This document shows, in pieces, positions 61,572 through 64,000 of a stretch of DNA of 64,000 bases. The stretch spans positions 1 through 64,000 of the forward strand of contig JBDKTJ010000045.1 of the NCBI GenBank assembly GCA_039698075.1, written 5' to 3'. Position 1 is the first letter of the stretch. Each line of letters starts with the position of its first letter. This DNA is from JAJFVC01 sp039698075. Lineage in GTDB: Bacteria > Planctomycetota > Planctomycetia > Pirellulales > Thermoguttaceae. The notes under the pieces are model-generated. The model had not been told where the DNA came from. It saw nothing but the letters and a program-made list of their open reading frames with translations, and did not search any database. Both the position numbers and the translations under genes were made by a program.

Positions 61572-61916
61572 TACGCGTTCCAATTTTGGAAATGCGCGAA
61601 TCTCTTCCGCGAAGACGGTTGGTCGTTTCCCTTGGAACGTTCCAATCGCTCGCGATTTCACAAGACTTTTGACAAGTCTTCTCTAGCCCATGCGTTTACG
61701 CTCGACGAAGATTTTTCTCTAGCCCAGGCGTTTACGCCTGGGAACGCTATGGCGAATCGGGGGCTGTGGGAAGAATTTCCGGAAGATCAATAAAGTCCCA
61801 GCCGTTCGTAGGACGATAACGACTGCAACGATTATGCCGGATGAAAGGGCTCTATGTGCAGCGTAGGGTCGATGGGTTGGGTAAGATAGGTGTTTTAGGA
61901 TGGACGGAGGTGGCCC
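61572..61916. other. Intergenic region with a planctomycete-type palindrome
   Basis: 345 bases. It contains the repeat CTAGCCCA-GCGTTTACGC twice, once at 61682-61703 and once at about 61719-61742 where it is the perfect palindrome CCCAGGCGTTTACGCCTGGG (61723-61742). No gene was recognised. The promoter of the downstream lipoprotein must lie on the right; GGAGG precedes its ATG. Confidence 0.5.
61723..61742. repeat. Perfect palindrome of the AGCCCAGGCGT-type family
   Basis: CCCAGGCG and CGCCTGGG arms with a TTTA loop, preceded by a partial second copy at about 61682-61703. The motif (AGCCCAGGCGTTTACGCC) is of a type I associate with dispersed planctomycete intergenic repeats, from memory. It is short and could also be a transcriptional pause hairpin. 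Confidence 0.5.
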
Positions 61917-62156
61917 ATGAAGGGCTTTTTGAACCAGCGTCTTCTGCAGACTTTGTTGCTCGGCCTGGGCCTGTTGGCGAGCGTGGGGTTGACGGGCTGC
62001 CAGATCGAGACCGGCGGCCAGACGTTGCCCAGCCCGTATTATATGAAGGACGACGTGCAGTATTATCCGCCGGGACCGGAATTCAAACTGGCGAGAGAAG
62101 CCGCCGCCATGAAGGCGTATAACCAGGATCAAGCGTCACAAGCGACGAAACGTTAG
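61917..62156 (+). CDS. Small lipoprotein conserved in planctomycetes
   Basis: 79 aa. The signal peptide LLQTLLLGLGLLASVGLTGC ends in a lipobox (LTGC). The mature part is short and Tyr/Pro-rich: GGQTLPSPYYMKDDVQYYPPGPEFKLAREAAAMKAYN. I recall the PSPYYxxDDVQYxPxGPEFKL block in several planctomycetes, but cannot verify it here. GGAGG precedes the ATG by about 5 bases. A strong intrinsic terminator follows at 62227-62310, suggesting a monocistronic transcript. Function unknown. Confidence 0.75.
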   Translation: MKGFLNQRLLQTLLLGLGLLASVGLTGCQIETGGQTLPSPYYMKDDVQYYPPGPEFKLAREAAAMKAYNQDQASQATKR

Positions 62157-62226
62157 TCGCGATCGATTTATGCCGAACGCCGAGGATCCGAATAACGGGT
62201 TTTACGGCGTTGCGGGGGGGACGGCG

Positions 62227-62310
62227 CCTTGCGTTGCTGGTGTCCCGAGGTGAACGCGCCGACGTTCGACCTTGGCGAGGACATCAGCAACGCAAGGATT
62301 TTTTATTTTT
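62227..62310 (+). terminator. Rho-independent terminator after the small lipoprotein gene
   Basis: CCTTGCGTTGCTGGTGTCC (62227-62245) pairs with GGACATCAGCAACGCAAGG (62279-62297) with one mismatch. The loop itself contains an inner stem (CGAGGT/ACCTTG and GAACG/CGTTC). The T-run TTTTTTATTTTT (62299-62310) follows immediately. This is the clearest intrinsic terminator in the window. Confidence 0.75.
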
Positions 62311-62355
62311 CCAGGTTGGTCGGCGCCGCGGTAGTCCTCCATTTTGCTTCTTAGC

Positions 62356-62682
62356 ATGTCCGAGCTTGCCTTTTCTCCCGCCGTGCAACATTGGGTCAAC
62401 GTCGTGTTGATCTGGGTGGGATTCGGGACCGTGGCCGGACTGCTGGCCACCGTGTTGCTCCCGCTGCGACGCTCGGTCGGACCGTTTCAGGTCGTCGTGA
62501 TGGGCATTTTGGGCAGCACGCTCGGGCTTTTGGGCCTCAGTTGGCTGTATCCGGATCGGTCGCTGCAACCGATCAGCGTTCTCGGGCTGTTGGCCGCCTC
62601 GGTCGGCGCCTTCGCGCTGTTGATACTCTACCACATTTGGGGTAGAATTTCTCGGCGACGCGAAGACGAATCAGACTCGTAG
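62356..62682 (+). CDS. Small GlsB/YeaQ-like membrane protein
   Basis: 108 aa. It begins MSELAFSPAVQHWVNVVLIWVGFGTVAGLLATVLLPLRRSVGPF and continues QVVVMGILGSTLGLLGLSWLYP and ISVLGLLAASVGAFALLILYHIW, with about three membrane spans. The Gly-rich first half resembles transglycosylase-associated/YeaQ-type proteins, but assignment is tentative. It lies 9 bases upstream of the YchF-like GTPase gene and is likely co-transcribed with it. Confidence 0.72.
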   Translation: MSELAFSPAVQHWVNVVLIWVGFGTVAGLLATVLLPLRRSVGPFQVVVMGILGSTLGLLGLSWLYPDRSLQPISVLGLLAASVGAFALLILYHIWGRISRRREDESDS

Positions 62683-62691
62683 GAAATTGTC

Positions 62692-63726
62692 ATGAAAATC
62701 GGTTTGGTCGGCTATCAGGGCTCGGGCAAGAGCACGTTGTTTCATTGGTTGACGGGCGTCGCGCCCGATCCGGCCGCCGCACACACGGGCCAAAGCGCGA
62801 TGGCCCCGATTCCGGACGCCCGATTCGAGCCGCTCTGTCAGCTCTATCATCCGAAAAAAGTGACCCACGCCGCCATCGAGTTGGTGGATACGCCGGGCCT
62901 CAGCCGCACGCACGAAGGCAATGCTGCCCGGATGGGCATGCTCCGCGAGGCCGGATGTCTGGTGTTCGTCGTGCCGGCGTTCAGCAACGCCGACCCCATG
63001 GCCGAGCTTCGCTCGTTCGACGAAGACTTGATGCTGGCCGACATGGAGATCCTGACCAATCGGATCGAGCGGGTCGAAGAGCAACTCAAAAAGCCGCTGC
63101 CTCGGACGGAACATCAACAGTTTGAACACGAACACGCGACGTTGAAGCTCGTGTTGACGTCGCTCGAAGCCGGCCATCCGCTGCGCGAATCGCAGATGAC
63201 CGAGGATCAGCGCAAGGTGACCCGGGCGTTCCGCCTGTTCACCGAGAAGCCTCGCTTGGTGATCGTCAACACGGCGGACGACGAATCGAAGCCCGAGCGG
63301 TTCGCGTCGCTGTCGAAACCGGAGACGCCGGTGGTGGCCGTGCCCGCCGGATTGGAGTTGGAGTTGGCCAAGATGTCGGCCGAGGACCGTGCGGCGTTTG
63401 TGGCCGAGATGGGCTTGGTGCTGACCGACCGCGATCAGTTGGTCCGCACGTTGCTGACCACGTCCGGGCAGACGACGTTTTTCACGGCCGGCGAGCCCGA
63501 GGTGCGCACCTGGCTGATGCCGCGCGACGGCACGGCGTTGGACGCGGCAGGCTGCATCCACACCGATCTGGCCCGGGGGTTCATCCGCGCGGAAGTGATG
63601 ACCGTCCACGACCTGATTCGGCTGGGCAGCGAGCGTGAAGTGAAGGCCCAGCATCTTTTGCGGCAGGAACCGAAGGACTACGTGGTCAAGGACGACGACA
63701 TTTTGCTGATTCGGTTCAGCGTGTAA
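62692..63726 (+). CDS. YchF/OLA1-type GTPase with C-terminal TGS domain
   Basis: 344 aa. G1 is GYQGSGKST near residue 7 (YchF usually has GLPNVGKST), the Mg/switch region is followed by DTPGLSRTHEGNA (G3), and an internal coiled-coil region spans about 135-200. The G4 position reads VIVNTADD, where YchF has NMxE-type sequence and no NKxD. The C-terminal domain (QTTFFTAGEPEVRTWLMPRDGTALDAAGCIHTDLARGFIRAEVM) is the TGS-like DUF933 unit. YchF proteins bind ribosomes and ATP/GTP and influence translation and stress response. The altered G1 motif suggests a diverged paralogue. Confidence 0.9.
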   Translation: MKIGLVGYQGSGKSTLFHWLTGVAPDPAAAHTGQSAMAPIPDARFEPLCQLYHPKKVTHAAIELVDTPGLSRTHEGNAARMGMLREAGCLVFVVPAFSNADPMAELRSFDEDLMLADMEILTNRIERVEEQLKKPLPRTEHQQFEHEHATLKLVLTSLEAGHPLRESQMTEDQRKVTRAFRLFTEKPRLVIVNTADDESKPERFASLSKPETPVVAVPAGLELELAKMSAEDRAAFVAEMGLVLTDRDQLVRTLLTTSGQTTFFTAGEPEVRTWLMPRDGTALDAAGCIHTDLARGFIRAEVMTVHDLIRLGSEREVKAQHLLRQEPKDYVVKDDDILLIRFSV

Positions 63727-63783
63727 GGCCGGGCCGCGAAAAATGGCCGAAAACCGACGCTAGTCGAGGGACGTGCGGCGGGG

Positions 63784-63789
63784 TATAAT
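63784..63789 (+). promoter_or_regulatory. -10 box for tmRNA
   Basis: Perfect TATAAT 24 bases before the mature tmRNA 5' end, consistent with a 5'-processed precursor. No good -35 box is present at the expected distance. Confidence 0.5.
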
Positions 63790-63812
63790 GGATGCAGCGT
63801 GAAAGAAGAGCC

Positions 63813-64000
63813 GGGGGCGAACTGGATTCGACCGGGCAGTGTGAAGTGAAGGTGGCGTGTCGTGGTTGGTCAGTGGGCCACGTTAAAAGCCGACCAAAAA
63901 TTTTAATTGCCAAGCCTAGCTTTGCAATGGCCGCCTAGAGATAGGTTGCCCCGGCTGAGGACCTTTGCCGGAGAGGTCCGACTGCCGGCCACAATTCCGG
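63813..64000 (+). ncRNA. ssrA: Transfer-messenger RNA (tmRNA), 5' part
   Basis: The mature 5' end GGGGGCGAACTGGATTCGAC at 63813 is the conserved tmRNA acceptor/D-arm start. A short open frame at 63909-63938 would encode the tag AKPSFAMAA followed by TAG; its hydrophobic AMAA-type end fits the proteolysis tag consensus (usually ALAA). tmRNA rescues stalled ribosomes and adds this tag with SmpB. The gene runs off the window end, so the 3' tRNA-like half, including CCA, is not visible. The resume codon is inferred from sequence. Confidence 0.93.

Noticed and set aside
1..64000. CRISPR arrays, tRNA genes, IS transposases, prophage genes
   Set aside because: No regularly spaced direct repeats, no tRNA cloverleaf and no DDE/HUH transposase or phage structural proteins were recognised. 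tRNA absence is by eye only.

Overview
The window comes from a high-GC bacterium that is almost certainly a planctomycete, most likely Pirellulales-like. The evidence is the mix of an LEPR-XLL surface protein with SdrD-B-like and GDWNGDG repeats, a PEP-CTERM protein, an isolated pseudopilin, a DUF6677-like protein, small lineage-type lipoproteins, NifU/NifS in an ordinary housekeeping setting, and short palindromic repeats that have also entered reading frames. The lineage is inferred from gene families recalled from memory, not from a search. Coding density is high, genes sit in short strand-alternating blocks, and no CRISPR array, IS transposase, prophage or tRNA gene was seen.

Layout. 1-97 (-) is the first 32 codons of an M20 dipeptidase. 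360-6931 (+) carries an NtrC-type regulator, leuB, mutL, a GNAT acetyltransferase and a fused aroDE. 6975-17569 (-) reads rpmI, rplT, pheS, pheT, a YitJ-type homocysteine methyltransferase/MTHFR, ribD, a large N6-adenine methylase, a small membrane protein and mscL. 17947-24353 (+) is a cell-surface block: PEP-CTERM protein, Wzz/BY-kinase and a CapD/WbpM-type sugar dehydratase. pepT (-) follows, then a membrane protein/winged-helix pair with a clear operator-promoter, a DEDDy exonuclease and a convergent Tat-signal TIM-barrel protein.

29186-39540 (+) holds a WD40 protein, the 1176-aa LEPR surface protein, a pseudopilin, cstA, and an NSS transporter with its 51-aa MetS-like subunit. 41991-50061 (-) holds a phosphoglucosamine mutase, glgP with a quinone reductase, nifS/nifU, sixA and an RNase HII-like protein. 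Around 50-54.6 kb are an MnmE-like GTPase without the catalytic C-terminus, a TPR protein, a small secreted protein, a MATE exporter and a TPR-like lipoprotein. 54658-58035 (+) is murC-murB-ftsQ-like. The right end has a metallophosphoesterase (-), a 702-aa membrane-anchored protein, a small lipoprotein followed by a strong intrinsic terminator, a small membrane protein, a YchF-like GTPase, and the 5' half of the tmRNA gene, cut by the window end.

Most genes are core metabolism, translation or envelope functions. The most unusual features are families of palindromic repeats, both intergenic (16.8, 15.5, 33.8-34.0, 61.7 kb) and apparently inserted in frame in mutL, the methylase and pheS; the putatively autoregulated winged-helix/membrane-protein pair at 25.8 kb; and the truncated MnmE paralogue. 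No wholly new multi-gene system could be shown from the sequence alone.
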